DNA of 64,000 bases from Natronococcus sp. CG52 (GCF_023913515.1 NZ_CP099391.1:3782001-3846000), one strand, 5' to 3'. Shown: positions 15,999 through 25,420, numbered from the stretch's first letter. Notes: a model not told the origin generated them from the sequence alone. Program-made: numbers and translations.

Positions 15999-16559
15999 TC
16001 ACGCGAGGTCGAGCGCCGTCGCCAGATCCGACTCGATAGCGTCGACCTTGCTCCGGTCGTACAGCGCCGCCGCCGGGTGAAACGCCGGCACGACGGTCCG
16101 ACCGTCGCGTGCCACCTCCCGGCCGTGCAGGTCCGTGATCGTCTCGTCGGTATCGAGGAGTTCGGCCGTCGCAAAGCTCCCCATCGGAACGAGAACGGAC
16201 GGATCGACGCGCTCGAGTTCGGCCTCGAGCACCGGCCACCAGGCCTCGATCTCGGCGACGGACGGGTCGCGGTTCTCCGGCGGTCGCACCTTGACGAGGT
16301 TGGTGATGTAGAGATCCCGCCGGTCGTGCCCGATGGACTCGAGCGCGCGATCCAGCTGTTTTCCCGCCTGGCCGACGAACGGTTCGCCTTGGGCGACCTC
16401 CTGCTCGCCCGGTGCCTCGCCGACGAGCACCACCTCCGCGGAGAGCGGTCCGACGCCGGGGACGAACCGCTCGGGGTCGAACTGGTCGTCCGGGACGGTC
16501 TCGAGCGCGTCGGCGAACACGGTGTCGAACTCCCAATCGGTCGATTCCCGGTCGGTCAT
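15999..16559 (-). CDS. Uracil-DNA glycosylase family 4-like protein without Fe-S cysteines
   Basis: A 186-residue protein. VVLVGEAPGEQEVAQGEPFV (about residues 43-62) is the uracil-binding motif 1 of family 4/5 glycosylases, NLVKVRPPENRDPSVAEIEA is their middle block, and FHPAAAL is motif 2. The typical family-4 enzyme has four cysteines holding a 4Fe-4S cluster; here the protein has no cysteine at all, and the two positions in the middle block are Val and Trp. The start at 16559 (MTDRESTDW) is the first ATG compatible with the family. It would remove uracil from DNA if active. It is convergent with nothing and divergent from the small gene at 16759. Confidence 0.83.
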   Translation of the reverse strand: MTDRESTDWEFDTVFADALETVPDDQFDPERFVPGVGPLSAEVVLVGEAPGEQEVAQGEPFVGQAGKQLDRALESIGHDRRDLYITNLVKVRPPENRDPSVAEIEAWWPVLEAELERVDPSVLVPMGSFATAELLDTDETITDLHGREVARDGRTVVPAFHPAAALYDRSKVDAIESDLATALDLA

Positions 16560-16758
16560 CGTTTCGGTGTCCGGCCGCGTCGAAAAACATCGTTTCCCTG
16601 CGTACGCACCCCGTCGGCGCGCTCGCCGCTCGACAGTCGCGTGTCGCACGTTTTCGCTCGCTGAGAGCGACGGCCGCGGCGAGAGACGGTGGAGCACCGA
16701 ACCGGAAGGAGCACATTCAGGGCCGATCGTTAGGCACCTGCCCGACGGCTATCCGCAC

Positions 16759-17028
16759 ATGGCCGACGTTCCAGGCGTCGAAATGGTCGAAACGGAAGGC
16801 GAGTACATTCACGTCCGGTTTCGGGATCCCGACCGGTACGACGAGATCCGAACGCCCGACTGGGCGAAAGAGCCCGCGGAATCGGTCTCCGAGGGGAGCG
16901 AGGTGCGAACCGGCAAGATCGGGGGCGAAGACGACTGGGAGGTGACCAGCGTGCTGATCGAGAAGCACGTCGGCGAGGAGAAAGCCGAAGAGCAGGCGCG
17001 CGAGATCGTCGAGAAGATCGAGTCCTGA
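16759..17028 (+). CDS. Small conserved haloarchaeal protein
   Basis: An 89-residue acidic protein, MADVPGVEMVETEGEYIHVR at its start. A beta-rich first half (YIHVRFRDPDRYDEIRTP) and a central KIGGEDDWEVTSVLIEK are followed by a C-terminal helix, EKAEEQAREIVEKIES. The pattern is well conserved-looking and lacks signal peptide, cysteine or membrane segment. I do not recognise a named family. It lies 90 bp upstream of the small PRC-barrel-like gene, in the same direction. Confidence 0.72.
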   Translation: MADVPGVEMVETEGEYIHVRFRDPDRYDEIRTPDWAKEPAESVSEGSEVRTGKIGGEDDWEVTSVLIEKHVGEEKAEEQAREIVEKIES

Positions 17029-17119
17029 ACGGCGAACCCGGTCGCTCGAGCAGCCGATCGACCGGACGGTTGCGAACTCCGGGACAGCAGTTATGCCGTC
17101 GAGACGTTGACGTCCGAAC

Positions 17120-17368
17120 GTGGGCGCAGAGATCACCGTGGAGGACGGCGGAAAGCCCGTGATCGACAGCGAGGGAACCGAGATCGGCGTCGTCACCGAC
17201 GTCGACGACGACGAGGGGACGGCCTACGTCGAGCCGAACCAGGATCTCGGCGGCGAACCCAAGACCAGACTCGGCTGGGGGTCGGACACCCAGAGCGAGT
17301 ATCCGCTTCGAAACGACGCGATCGATACGGTCACCGACGACGAGATCCAGTTGCGCGAGGAGTACTGA
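17120..17368 (+). CDS. PRC-barrel-like small protein
   Basis: An 82-residue protein starting with GTG, MGAEITVEDGGKPVIDSEGT. The block IGVVTDVDDDEGTAYVEPNQ repeats the motif of the N-terminal domain encoded at 15120-15926, and the C-terminal AIDTVTDDEIQLREEY matches AVDRVTDETIRLEAEF of that protein. So the two are paralogues about 1.2 kb apart, this one without the acidic tail. It converges with glmS. Function is unknown; PRC-barrels often mediate contacts between RNA- or photosynthesis-related proteins. Confidence 0.75.
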   Translation: MGAEITVEDGGKPVIDSEGTEIGVVTDVDDDEGTAYVEPNQDLGGEPKTRLGWGSDTQSEYPLRNDAIDTVTDDEIQLREEY

Positions 17369-17483
17369 GCGGAACGACCGTTTCGAGGCGGCCCGGCGTC
17401 GGTTTCTCGAGTCTCGTTCTGATAGCGGTGATCGACCGGCCGACCGCTCGGCTCGCGAGACGTGCGAAGCGCGGAACGCGGGT

Positions 17484-19277
17484 CTACTGCACGGTGACGC
17501 TCTTCGCCAGGTTCCGGGGTTTGTCGATCGGGCGGCCGAGGTAGTTCGCCAGCCAGTAGGCGACGTACTGGAGCTGAACGTTCGCGACGATCGGGGCGAC
17601 CCACGGGTGCGTCTCCGGAATTTCGAGCGTGAAGTCGGACTGGATCGGGAGCTCGTCGGGCGTGTCGGTCACCGCGACGACGGGCGCGCCGCGGGCCTGG
17701 ACCTCCTTGATGTTGCCGACGGTCTTCGCCGCGTTTCCGTGCTCGGAGACGAGTGCGAACACCGGCGTCGACTCGGTCACGAGCGCGAGCGGGCCGTGTT
17801 TCAGTTCCCCCGCGGGATACCCCTCGGCGTGCTTGTAGCTGATCTCCTTGAGCTTCAGCGCCCCCTCGAACGCGACGGGCGTGTTGAGGCCGCGTCCGAT
17901 AAAGAAGTACGCGTCGGAGTCGAGAAACGCCTCGGCGACGGTCGGTGCGCTCGAGTCGTCGAGAACCGTTTGAATGTGGTCCGGTAGCTGGCGCAGGCTG
18001 CGGACGAGTTCCTGATCGTGCGGGGACGGGTCGGCGAGGGCGCTCACGAGCATGAACAGCGTGGCCTGCTGGGACGCGAACGACTTCGTCGCCGCGACGC
18101 TGATCTCCGGCCCGGCGCGGATGTAGAGGGTGTGATCGCACTCCCGATCGGCGGAGCTAGCGACGACGTTGGTCACCGCGAGCGTGGTCGCACCGGCCCG
18201 GTTCGCCTCGCGAAGGGCGCGCATCGTGTCGGCGGTTTCGCCGCTCTGGGAGATTCCGACGACGAGCGTCTCCTCGTCTACCGGGATCTCGTCGGCGACG
18301 TACTCGCTCGCGACGAACGACTGTGCGGGGATGCCCCGCCGCTGGAACAGTCGTTCGGCGTACAGTCCGGCGTGATACGACGTCCCGCAGGCGACCAGTT
18401 GAACCGTCGACGGTCTGGAGAGCTCCTCGAGGGACTCGAGCGTGACGGCGGCCGAGAGCTCCTCGACTCGGCCGCGGAGACAGTCCCGGATCGCGATCGG
18501 CTGCTCCTGAATCTCCTTGAGCATGTAGTGGTCGTAGCCGACCTTTCCGACCGCCTCGGGCTCCCAGTCGATCGTCTCGATCGACTTCTCGACGACGGCG
18601 CCGCTTCCGTCCGTTACCGTCACCTCCGTCGGGGTCAACGCGGCGAACTCGCCGTCCTCGAGGTAGATCACGCGGTTCGTGTGCTCGATGAACGCGGGAA
18701 CGTCGCTCCCGAGGTAAGTGCCGTCCTCGCCGAGTCCGAGGACGAGCGGCGACTCGTGGCGAGCGGCGAAGACCGTCTCGGTGTCCGCAAAGACCGCCGC
18801 GACCGCGTAGCTCCCCGCGAGTCGGTCGATAGCCGTGCGAAACGCCGTCTCCCGGTCGTCGCCGCCCTCGAGGGCCCGGTCGATGAGGTGCGGGACGACC
18901 TCCGTATCGGTGTCGCTCTCGAACGTGTGGCCCGCGGCCGACAGCTCCTCGCGTAGCTCCGCGTCGTTCTCGATGATGCCGTTGTGGACGACGGCCACCG
19001 TTCCGGTCGGGTCCGTGTGCGGGTGGGCGTTCTCGTCGGACGGCGGCCCGTGCGTGCTCCAGCGGGTGTGGCCGATACCGGCCGCGCCGTCGATTCCGTC
19101 GTCGGGGAGCGCGGACTCGAGCGCTTCGAGTGTGCCCGCTCGCTTGCAGACCGAGAGCGACGAGTTCACCACGCCGACGCCGGCCGAATCGTAGCCGCGA
19201 TACTCGAGCCGCGAGAGTCCGTCCATGAGAATCTCGAGCGTCTCGTCGTCGCCGACGTAGCCGATGATTCCGCACAT
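17484..19277 (-). CDS. glmS: Glucosamine-6-phosphate synthase GlmS
   Basis: A 597-residue amidotransferase that makes glucosamine-6-phosphate from fructose-6-phosphate and glutamine. It starts MCGIIGYVG, placing the nucleophile at Cys2 after Met removal, followed by the glutaminase domain (EYRGYDSAGVG, TRWSTHGPP, NGIIEN) to about residue 220, and two SIS sugar-isomerase domains (CGTSYHAG, ISQSGETADTM, AVTNVVASS) ending PRNLAKSVTVQ, the family C-terminus with the invariant KSVTV. Its start overlaps the stop of glmU by one base (TGATG), so the two are translationally coupled. Together they feed UDP-GlcNAc synthesis. Confidence 0.97.
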   Translation of the reverse strand: MCGIIGYVGDDETLEILMDGLSRLEYRGYDSAGVGVVNSSLSVCKRAGTLEALESALPDDGIDGAAGIGHTRWSTHGPPSDENAHPHTDPTGTVAVVHNGIIENDAELREELSAAGHTFESDTDTEVVPHLIDRALEGGDDRETAFRTAIDRLAGSYAVAAVFADTETVFAARHESPLVLGLGEDGTYLGSDVPAFIEHTNRVIYLEDGEFAALTPTEVTVTDGSGAVVEKSIETIDWEPEAVGKVGYDHYMLKEIQEQPIAIRDCLRGRVEELSAAVTLESLEELSRPSTVQLVACGTSYHAGLYAERLFQRRGIPAQSFVASEYVADEIPVDEETLVVGISQSGETADTMRALREANRAGATTLAVTNVVASSADRECDHTLYIRAGPEISVAATKSFASQQATLFMLVSALADPSPHDQELVRSLRQLPDHIQTVLDDSSAPTVAEAFLDSDAYFFIGRGLNTPVAFEGALKLKEISYKHAEGYPAGELKHGPLALVTESTPVFALVSEHGNAAKTVGNIKEVQARGAPVVAVTDTPDELPIQSDFTLEIPETHPWVAPIVANVQLQYVAYWLANYLGRPIDKPRNLAKSVTVQ

Positions 19278-20452
19278 CAGGAGCGCACCTCGATATCGTC
19301 GTCGATCGTCCCGCGGACGGTCATTCCGGACGCGATCGTTACGGCGGCGCCGACGATCGCTCCCGGGACGTAGGTTACGCCCCCGTGATCGGTGACGTGG
19401 TCGGCGAGCAGCGCGCCGATCGGTTCGTCCTCGAAGAATCGATTATCGACCCTGACGTCGCCCGGACCGCCGGGAACGGTCGTCCCCGGACCGACGTCGA
19501 CGCCGACGCCGGTCACGCAGTCGAGAACGGTCGCGTTGGGCCCGATTCGGGTGTCGCTGTCGATCACACAGCGTCTGACCACGGCGTTCGAACCGATCGT
19601 GACGTTCTCGCCGAGACACGTGTACGGTCCGACGACGGCGCCGGGGCCGACTTCGCAGTCGCGATCGACGACGACGGGCGGACGAAACACCGCCGAATCG
19701 TGGACGGTCGCCGACGCCGCGGTCTCGTCGGCGATGACACCCTCTTCGAACAGCGTCTCCGAAACCTCGAGGAGATCCCACGGATAGGTCGCATCGACCC
19801 AGCAGCCGTCGGAGACCACGCCGCGAACCGTCTCTCCCTCCTCGATCAGCGCCGAAATTCCGTCGACGATCGAGTACTCACCCCCGGTGGGCTCTATCTC
19901 GCGGATCGCTTCGAGGACTCGCGGCTCGATCGCGTAGACGCCCGCGTTGAGCCGGTAGTCCCGATCGTCCCGCGGCCGTTCGACCAGTTCGGAGACGGCC
20001 CCGTCGTTCTCGAGTATCGCACCGCCGTACCTGCCGAGATCCGTGCGGGTTATCAGACCGAGCGTCGCGGCGCTGTCCTCGTCGTGGGCGGCGATAACGT
20101 CCTCGATGATCTGACGCTCGACGAACTGGTCGCCGTTGACGACCACGGCGGTCCCGTCGACGGCCGAGGCCGCAGCCAGCAGCGCGTGTCCCGATCCGAG
20201 CTGTCGTTCCTGGGCGGCGTACGTCACCGACGTGTTCCGGTAGCTCGGACCGAAGTACGACCGAATCCGGTTTCCGCGGTAGCCGACGACGGCGGTAATG
20301 TCCCGTACACCGGCATCGATCAACTCGTCGAACACGTGCTCGAGGATCGGATGGGTTCCCGCCGGAAGCATCGGCTTCGGCCGGTTCCGCGTGAGCGGTC
20401 GAAGCCGCGTGCCCTCGCCCGCTGCGAGGACGATTGCAGGAGGAGCGCTCAT
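19277..20452 (-). CDS. glmU: Sugar-1-phosphate nucleotidylyltransferase with left-handed beta-helix (GlmU-like)
   Basis: A 391-residue protein. The N-terminal domain ([20 protein letters not shown], followed by KPMLP and later VVNGDQFV) is a nucleotidylyltransferase that joins a sugar-1-phosphate to a nucleotide. From about residue 235 hexapeptide repeats ([20 protein letters not shown]) form a left-handed helix, as in GlmU acetyltransferase. Because glmS follows with a one-base overlap, the substrate is probably glucosamine-1-phosphate/GlcNAc-1-phosphate. The archaeal family also includes glucose-1-phosphate enzymes, so the activity is inferred from context. The ATG at 20452 is the first one before the fold. 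Confidence 0.87.
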   Translation of the reverse strand: MSAPPAIVLAAGEGTRLRPLTRNRPKPMLPAGTHPILEHVFDELIDAGVRDITAVVGYRGNRIRSYFGPSYRNTSVTYAAQERQLGSGHALLAAASAVDGTAVVVNGDQFVERQIIEDVIAAHDEDSAATLGLITRTDLGRYGGAILENDGAVSELVERPRDDRDYRLNAGVYAIEPRVLEAIREIEPTGGEYSIVDGISALIEEGETVRGVVSDGCWVDATYPWDLLEVSETLFEEGVIADETAASATVHDSAVFRPPVVVDRDCEVGPGAVVGPYTCLGENVTIGSNAVVRRCVIDSDTRIGPNATVLDCVTGVGVDVGPGTTVPGGPGDVRVDNRFFEDEPIGALLADHVTDHGGVTYVPGAIVGAAVTIASGMTVRGTIDDDIEVRS

Positions 20453-20673
20453 GGCCCCGTAGTCGGACCACACCGTATTTTGTTTGGATCATCGTACAGC
20501 GGGGCAAACTGTCGATACCGGCGACACGTCCGGCGACTCGACGTCGGTCGAAGCGGGACCGTCGACGAACGAAATCGAATCCGGGAGCGACGAATCTGTC
20601 GTCGAAATCGATCGTTGTCGGCACCGGTCGTTGCCGTAACCCGTTCGGTGAGCCGCCCGCGCGTAAAGAGTGG

Positions 20674-20680
20674 CTTTTTA
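20674..20680 (+). promoter_or_regulatory. TATA box of the PCNA gene
   Basis: CTTTTTA lies 27-33 nt before the ATG at 20707. The spacing supports the short start and a leaderless message. Confidence 0.6.
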
Positions 20681-20706
20681 TGGCAACCGTTCGTACCCCG
20701 ACTCAT

Positions 20707-21450
20707 ATGTTCAAGGCCATCGTGAGCGCAGAAACGCTCACCAGCGCGCTCGATTCGGTGAGCGTTCTGGTCGACGAGTGTAAGATCCACCTCGAGGAGG
20801 ACGGCCTCGAAATCCGGGCCGTCGACCCCGCGAACGTCGGGATGGTCGATCTCTCGCTGGAGGCGGCCGCGTTCGAATCCTACGAGGCCGACGGCGGGCT
20901 GATCGGCGTGGATCTCTCCCGACTCGAGGACATCGCTGGTATGGCCGACTCCGGCCAGCTCATCCAGTTCGAACTCGACGAGGAGACTCGCAAGCTTCAC
21001 ATCCAGATCGACGGACTCGAGTACACCCTGGCGCTGATCGACCCCGACTCCATCCGCCAGGAGCCGGACATCCCGGAGCTCGACCTGCCGGCGCGGGTCG
21101 TCCTCGAGGGGAAGGACGTCAACCGCTCGGTGAAGGCGGCGGACATGGTCTCCGATCACATCGCCCTCGGCGTCGACGAGGGCGAGGAGTTCTTCTACGT
21201 CAACGCCGAGGGCGACACCGACGACGTCCACCTCGAACTCACCCAGGAGGAGCTGATCGACCTGCAGTCCGGTCCGGCCCACTCGCTGTTCTCGCTGGAC
21301 TACCTCAAGGACATGGACAAGGCGATTCCCGGCGACGCCGAGGTCACGCTCGACCTCGGTGAGGAGTTCCCGGTCAAGATCTACTACGGATTCGCCGAGG
21401 GGCAGGGCCAGGTCACCTACATGCTGGCACCGCGCATCCAGAGCGACTGA
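20707..21450 (+). CDS. pcn: DNA polymerase sliding clamp PCNA
   Basis: A 247-residue protein, [20 protein letters not shown] at the start, the expected length of an archaeal PCNA. It forms a trimeric ring that holds polymerases and repair proteins on DNA. The two-domain fold is visible as [20 protein letters not shown] and the C-terminal domain with VYYGFAEG-like [20 protein letters not shown]. The interdomain loop is at about 118-135. The longer in-frame ATG further upstream is rejected because the TATA box falls between it and the standard start. The gene stands alone in the plus direction. Confidence 0.97.
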   Translation: MFKAIVSAETLTSALDSVSVLVDECKIHLEEDGLEIRAVDPANVGMVDLSLEAAAFESYEADGGLIGVDLSRLEDIAGMADSGQLIQFELDEETRKLHIQIDGLEYTLALIDPDSIRQEPDIPELDLPARVVLEGKDVNRSVKAADMVSDHIALGVDEGEEFFYVNAEGDTDDVHLELTQEELIDLQSGPAHSLFSLDYLKDMDKAIPGDAEVTLDLGEEFPVKIYYGFAEGQGQVTYMLAPRIQSD

Positions 21451-21566
21451 TCGCGTCGACACCCTCGTCTCTTCGTTCTCTCTGCCGTTCCCGTCGAACA
21501 CCGGCGACTCCGTCGGTGACGCGAGTGTGACCGACACTCACGCTCGCCGTGATTTAAAGCAGAGAT

Positions 21567-21935
21567 ATGGTAAGGAGGAATTCTACCAGTGCAGCCGACG
21601 CACACGATAGTATGCCCTCCACCGGCAACTCCAGCGACTGTCGAGAATCGCGATACGAGACGACGTTCGATCCGGCTGCCGGCGAGCGTGCGAGCGAAGT
21701 CGTCATCACGGCGGTCGGAACGGTTACCGACTCGGATCCGGTCCACCTCGAGCCGCTGTACGACGCCATCGAGCCGGACGCGCTCGACTCGCTGTGCGAT
21801 CACGCCCGCCGAAAGCTCGAGACCGACGCCCACCAGCTCCAATTTTCGTACGCGGGGTTCGACGTCGACGTCCGAACCGACGGTCGGGTTCGGCTGCTCG
21901 AGCCGTCGTCCGACGCCGAACGCTCCGACGAGTAG
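21567..21935 (+). CDS. HalOD1 output domain protein
   Basis: A protein of 122 residues whose region from about residue 25 (ESRYETTFDPAAGERASEVV) through DPVHLEPLYDAIEPDALDSL and LQFSYAGFDVDVRTDGRVRL matches the HalOD1 domain, a short haloarchaeal module found alone or at the end of signalling proteins. Two starts are possible: the ATG at 21567 or the one at 21612 (MPSTGNSS). The TATA-like TTTAAA near 21552-21557 would place the transcript start around 21580, favouring 21612. Role unknown; probably a response-regulator-associated adaptor. Confidence 0.8.
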   Translation: MVRRNSTSAADAHDSMPSTGNSSDCRESRYETTFDPAAGERASEVVITAVGTVTDSDPVHLEPLYDAIEPDALDSLCDHARRKLETDAHQLQFSYAGFDVDVRTDGRVRLLEPSSDAERSDE

Positions 21936-21951
21936 TCGACCGACCGGCGCG

Positions 21952-22812
21952 TCAGTCGTGAGCGGCCAGAAACGAACGCAGCCGCTGATTAACGCGGTCC
22001 GCGTCCTCGATGAAGAAACAGTGTGAGCCGCCGTCGACGAGTTCGATCCGCGCGTCGGGAATCTTCTCGTCGAGCAGTTTGCCGTTCGCGACGGGGACTA
22101 CCTCGTCGTTCGTCCCGTGCATGACCAGCGTCGGGACCCGAATGCCCTCGAGGCGGTCGCTGACGTCGAAGTCGAGCACGGCCGCGGCCTGGGCCTCCCG
22201 GGCCGGGTCGTCGGCGTCTTGCTCGAGCCGCCACTCGATGATCCGATCCATCAGGTGCGGATTCCGGTTCGTGAACCGCTCGTTGAACGCGGGCCGCATC
22301 CGGTGGCGGATGATCTCTCGCTCGCTCGCCCCGTCGGGCGCGTCGAAAATGTGTTCCCGGGTCTCCTCGGGGACGGGAACCGCGTCCACGCCCCCGTGGC
22401 TCGTACAGCACAGCGTGAGCGTTTTCGCCCGCGAGTACTCGAGCGCGTGGCGCTGGGCGATCATTCCGCCCATGCTCGCGCCGACGATGTGGGCGTCGTA
22501 GACCCCCGCCTCGTCGAGGACGGCCTCGAGGTCGGCGGCCAGTCCGCCGATCGAGTAGCCGGCCAGCTTGAAGATGAGCGGTGCGCGGATCGCGCGCGGG
22601 AGCCGTCCGACCAGCGGCGGCAGTCCGGCGTCGGATCGACCGGTTCCCCGGTTGTCCGGGGCGATCACGCCGTAGTCGCCGGCGACGGCCTCCCGCTGCC
22701 AGCGCCACATCCACCGGCCGAAACCGAGTCCCTGGACGAAGACGACCGGCGTCCCCTCGCCCTCCTCCCGTTCGTAGTAGATCGACACGCCGTCTCGAGT
22801 GACCCGTGGCAT
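21952..22812 (-). CDS. Alpha/beta-fold hydrolase
   Basis: A 286-residue soluble hydrolase. The catalytic triad can be read as the serine in GASMGGM (about residue 112), the aspartate in GTNDEVVP (about 235) and the histidine in DGGSHCFF (about 264). VFVQGLGFGRWMW, near residue 28, provides the oxyanion hole. The cap is mostly helical between 130 and 210. Family members include esterases, dienelactone hydrolases and haloperoxidase-like enzymes; the substrate cannot be inferred. It faces the HalOD1 gene tail to tail and has no operon partner. Confidence 0.88.
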   Translation of the reverse strand: MPRVTRDGVSIYYEREEGEGTPVVFVQGLGFGRWMWRWQREAVAGDYGVIAPDNRGTGRSDAGLPPLVGRLPRAIRAPLIFKLAGYSIGGLAADLEAVLDEAGVYDAHIVGASMGGMIAQRHALEYSRAKTLTLCCTSHGGVDAVPVPEETREHIFDAPDGASEREIIRHRMRPAFNERFTNRNPHLMDRIIEWRLEQDADDPAREAQAAAVLDFDVSDRLEGIRVPTLVMHGTNDEVVPVANGKLLDEKIPDARIELVDGGSHCFFIEDADRVNQRLRSFLAAHD

Positions 22813-23045
22813 ACCCGTGCTGACGGGTCGGACGCCCTTGAAGCCGACCCTCGAGGCAGGGCAATAGGAAGTTACCGACTCGAACCGTCGCCTCGACGAG
22901 AAACCGACGACAGCGAAGGGGTGGTAAAACGGTATTACGGACGACTGGTTCGAATCGGTGACTGACGGGATCGGTGAATAGTCACGGTTCCCGATAGTCG
23001 CGACAATCAGGGCGTTTAACCCGTCGCGGTAACACTACATTACCG

Positions 23046-24122
23046 ATGGAGCGACTGCACGCCAGATACCCGTTTCTCGAGGCCGCTCGCGAGACCGTGG
23101 CGACGGAGGCCGTCGATCTGGCCACCATCGTCGAACAGGACGAGGCGGTCGTCGAGCGCGCCACGGAGCGGGTCAGTACCGCACTCGAGGAGGGCGAGGT
23201 CGGCGACTCGCACCGCGACCCGCGCGTCGAACTCCTCTCGTATCCGGTCGCTCGCGTGCTCGTCTCGCTGGTCGACGAACGCGTCCTCGTGCGCAAGTAC
23301 GCCCGCGCCGAGGCCGCGAGCGCCTACGAGCGGTTCACCGCCGACCTCGAGGACACCGTCGAACTCAAGAGCGTCGAGTCGACCGGGCTGGATCTCGAGC
23401 ACCTGCTCGCGGAGTTCGACCTCCAGGGCGTCGTCCGGGAGACGACCGACGGCTACCGGATCGACGTCGGCACCTACCTCCCGCTCGCCGAGGACCTCTG
23501 GGATGACGAGTGGCGACTCGTCAACCGCGCGCTGGCCGACGGCGAGGTCCCCGTCGAGGAGGACGACCTCCTCCTGCTCGTTCGGGAGGCGATCCGGGAT
23601 CGGATCGAGGACGGGTTGCCGTTCGACGTCCCCGGCGCCATCGAGACGAGTCTCGAGGAGGAGGCGGCCGAGATCCGGGAGGTGCTCGCCGACCTCGAGT
23701 TGACCCGCGAGATCGACACCGTCGTGCCGGACCTGTTCCCGCCGTGTATGAAGGCGCTGCTCGACCAGATCCAGAAGGGCGAACACCTGCCCCACCACTC
23801 CCGGTTCGCGATCACCGCCTTCCTGACGAGCATCGGGATGTCGACCGACGACATCGTCGACCTCTACCGGGTGAACTCCTCGTTCGGAGAGGAGATGACC
23901 CGTTACCAGACCGACCACATCGGCGGCGAGACGTCGCCGACGGAGTACTCGCCGCCCTCCTGTGCGACGATGCAGTCCTACGGGGACTGCGTCAACAAGG
24001 ACGACCTCTGCGAGCGCATTCCGCACCCGATGGCCTACTACGAGCAGCGGATCGACGACAGCGACGACGAGGAACTCGAGGACTGGCGCGAGGACGCGAG
24101 CGAGTCGGCGACCGGAGACTAG
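23046..24122 (+). CDS. priL: DNA primase large subunit PriL
   Basis: A 358-residue protein, MERLHARYPFLEAARETVAT at the start, the regulatory partner of the catalytic primase PriS. The four cysteines that hold the essential 4Fe-4S cluster are present in the C-terminal third: one in PPCMKALL, then SCATMQSYGDC and DDLCERIPHPM. The N-terminal helical domain bridges PriS and contacts DNA. priS is not in the window. The start codon is preceded by AT-rich GTTTAACC about 30 nt upstream, so it is probably leaderless. Confidence 0.95.
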   Translation: MERLHARYPFLEAARETVATEAVDLATIVEQDEAVVERATERVSTALEEGEVGDSHRDPRVELLSYPVARVLVSLVDERVLVRKYARAEAASAYERFTADLEDTVELKSVESTGLDLEHLLAEFDLQGVVRETTDGYRIDVGTYLPLAEDLWDDEWRLVNRALADGEVPVEEDDLLLLVREAIRDRIEDGLPFDVPGAIETSLEEEAAEIREVLADLELTREIDTVVPDLFPPCMKALLDQIQKGEHLPHHSRFAITAFLTSIGMSTDDIVDLYRVNSSFGEEMTRYQTDHIGGETSPTEYSPPSCATMQSYGDCVNKDDLCERIPHPMAYYEQRIDDSDDEELEDWREDASESATGD

Positions 24123-24242
24123 GTTGTGAGAGCCGACTCGAGCGTTAGCGCTGATCGTCCTCGGTGAGTTCCTCCGCCTATCGCCGTCTCTCCCGAAGTG
24201 CCGCTTCCCAGTAGCTACCCGAACAGAAAAGATACCGACCGG

Positions 24243-24506
24243 TCAGACTGCGTTCTTCGTCTCCGTTTCGTCCTCACCCTCGAGACCGTCCTCGGGATCG
24301 TTCAGCGCGTACGCCAGACCGATCCCGGCGGCGGTCAGCAGGAAGATGAAGCCGACGATCACGCCGACGAGCATCTCGCCACCCTCGGGTGGGAGCGTCC
24401 CGTCGGCCCCCCCGTACTCGGAGCCGATGGCGATCATGGAAGCGAGCATCAGGAGGACGGCCGTCACGGCCACGACGATTTCGATGAGCCGCTCGCGCTC
24501 GAGCAT
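24243..24506 (-). CDS. Small two-helix membrane protein
   Basis: An 87-residue protein: a first membrane helix (LIEIVVAVTAVLLMLASMIA), a short outside loop with glycine and acidic residues, a second helix (MLVGVIVGFIFLLTAAGIGLAYAL) and an acidic tail with DPEDGLEGEDETET. It resembles the many small haloarchaeal membrane proteins of unknown role. It lies alone between priL and the SWIM gene, transcribed opposite to both. Confidence 0.72.
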   Translation of the reverse strand: MLERERLIEIVVAVTAVLLMLASMIAIGSEYGGADGTLPPEGGEMLVGVIVGFIFLLTAAGIGLAYALNDPEDGLEGEDETETKNAV

Positions 24507-24635
24507 TACCGCATCAGTTTCGCCGGCCGAGGCAAAAGCGCTTCGAAGGGCTACTCGGAAGAATTACCGTTCCGTCTGAACCCGCGTTCGCTCGAGTCGG
24601 AGAACAATACAGCGAGCGTGGAGATCGGCATTTCG

Positions 24636-24643
24636 TATATAAA
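24636..24643 (+). promoter_or_regulatory. Strong TATA box with about 95-nt leader before the SWIM gene
   Basis: TATATAAA is the best TATA match in the window. A transcript start is expected near 24668, about 95 nt before the ATG at 24764, unlike the leaderless genes around it. The leader or a small RNA could therefore be transcribed here. Confidence 0.55.
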
Positions 24644-24763
24644 GGTGAGGCAAGCGTGCGCAGGCAGTCCCGTTATTTCGATCGAGTCCCTAGAGGCGTC
24701 GAATAGCCAGACGAGTACGATTCCGGCCCGTTAGCCGGCAAATCAGCCCCCACGACGCAACCC

Positions 24764-25420
24764 ATGAAAACAACAGCGTCACCGAAGACACCGCTTCCAG
24801 TACCGTCCGCCGAGCACCTCGAGGAGCGTTCGCGCCGCGCGCGCACCGAACCGATGTCGGTGCTCGCGCTCGGCGACGGCCTCTACGAGATCGAATCGGC
24901 CAGCGATCACACCTACCTCGTCGATCTCGAGGGCGGCCGGTGTACCTGCCCCGATCACGTCTTCCGCGGCGTTCGGTGCAAACACATCCGCCGCGTCGCG
25001 ATCGAGATCACCGACGGACGAACGCCGCCGCCGGGAAAGATCGCCGTCGGCTGTCACGACTGCGACGGGACGGTGTTCGTCGAGGAGGACGACCCCGGAC
25101 CGTACTACTGCGACGAGCACGCGATCTGGCCCGGCGACCGCGTCGTCGACCGCGAGACCGGCGATCGGCTCACCGTCGTCGACGTCTCGGAACTGCGCGC
25201 CGACGCGGTTCGACTCGAGGCCACGGGTCGGTCCGTCGCCGAGTACGAGACGAACGCGAACTACGACGCCGACGTGCCCGTCGTCGGCGCCGTCTACCCG
25301 CACGCGACGGTCGCCCGCAACGGCGTCGTCCCCGAGTCGCTGAAGGTCTACGTCTTTCCCCGAACGCGACTCGAGAAGGTGACGTCGCGACGGTCGCGAC
25401 GGAAGCGATCCGCCGTGTAA
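24764..25420 (+). CDS. SWIM zinc-finger protein
   Basis: A 218-residue protein. Residues around 64-80 (CTCPDHVFRGVRCKH) form the C-x-C-x9-C-x-H zinc-binding SWIM motif, used for DNA or protein binding. A second zinc site is likely from CHDCDG and YYCDEHA (about residues 103-125). The C-terminal part is beta-rich and ends in a basic tail. Haloarchaeal homologues of this layout are common and uncharacterised; relatives of SWIM domains work in recombination and transposases. It is followed at 70 bp by the acyl-CoA dehydrogenase gene, which has its own promoter. Confidence 0.85.
   Translation: MKTTASPKTPLPVPSAEHLEERSRRARTEPMSVLALGDGLYEIESASDHTYLVDLEGGRCTCPDHVFRGVRCKHIRRVAIEITDGRTPPPGKIAVGCHDCDGTVFVEEDDPGPYYCDEHAIWPGDRVVDRETGDRLTVVDVSELRADAVRLEATGRSVAEYETNANYDADVPVVGAVYPHATVARNGVVPESLKVYVFPRTRLEKVTSRRSRRKRSAV

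Noticed and set aside
20681-20706. Upstream ATG as the PCNA start
   Set aside because: The TATA box lies directly at this ATG, and all archaeal PCNA proteins begin near [11 protein letters not shown].
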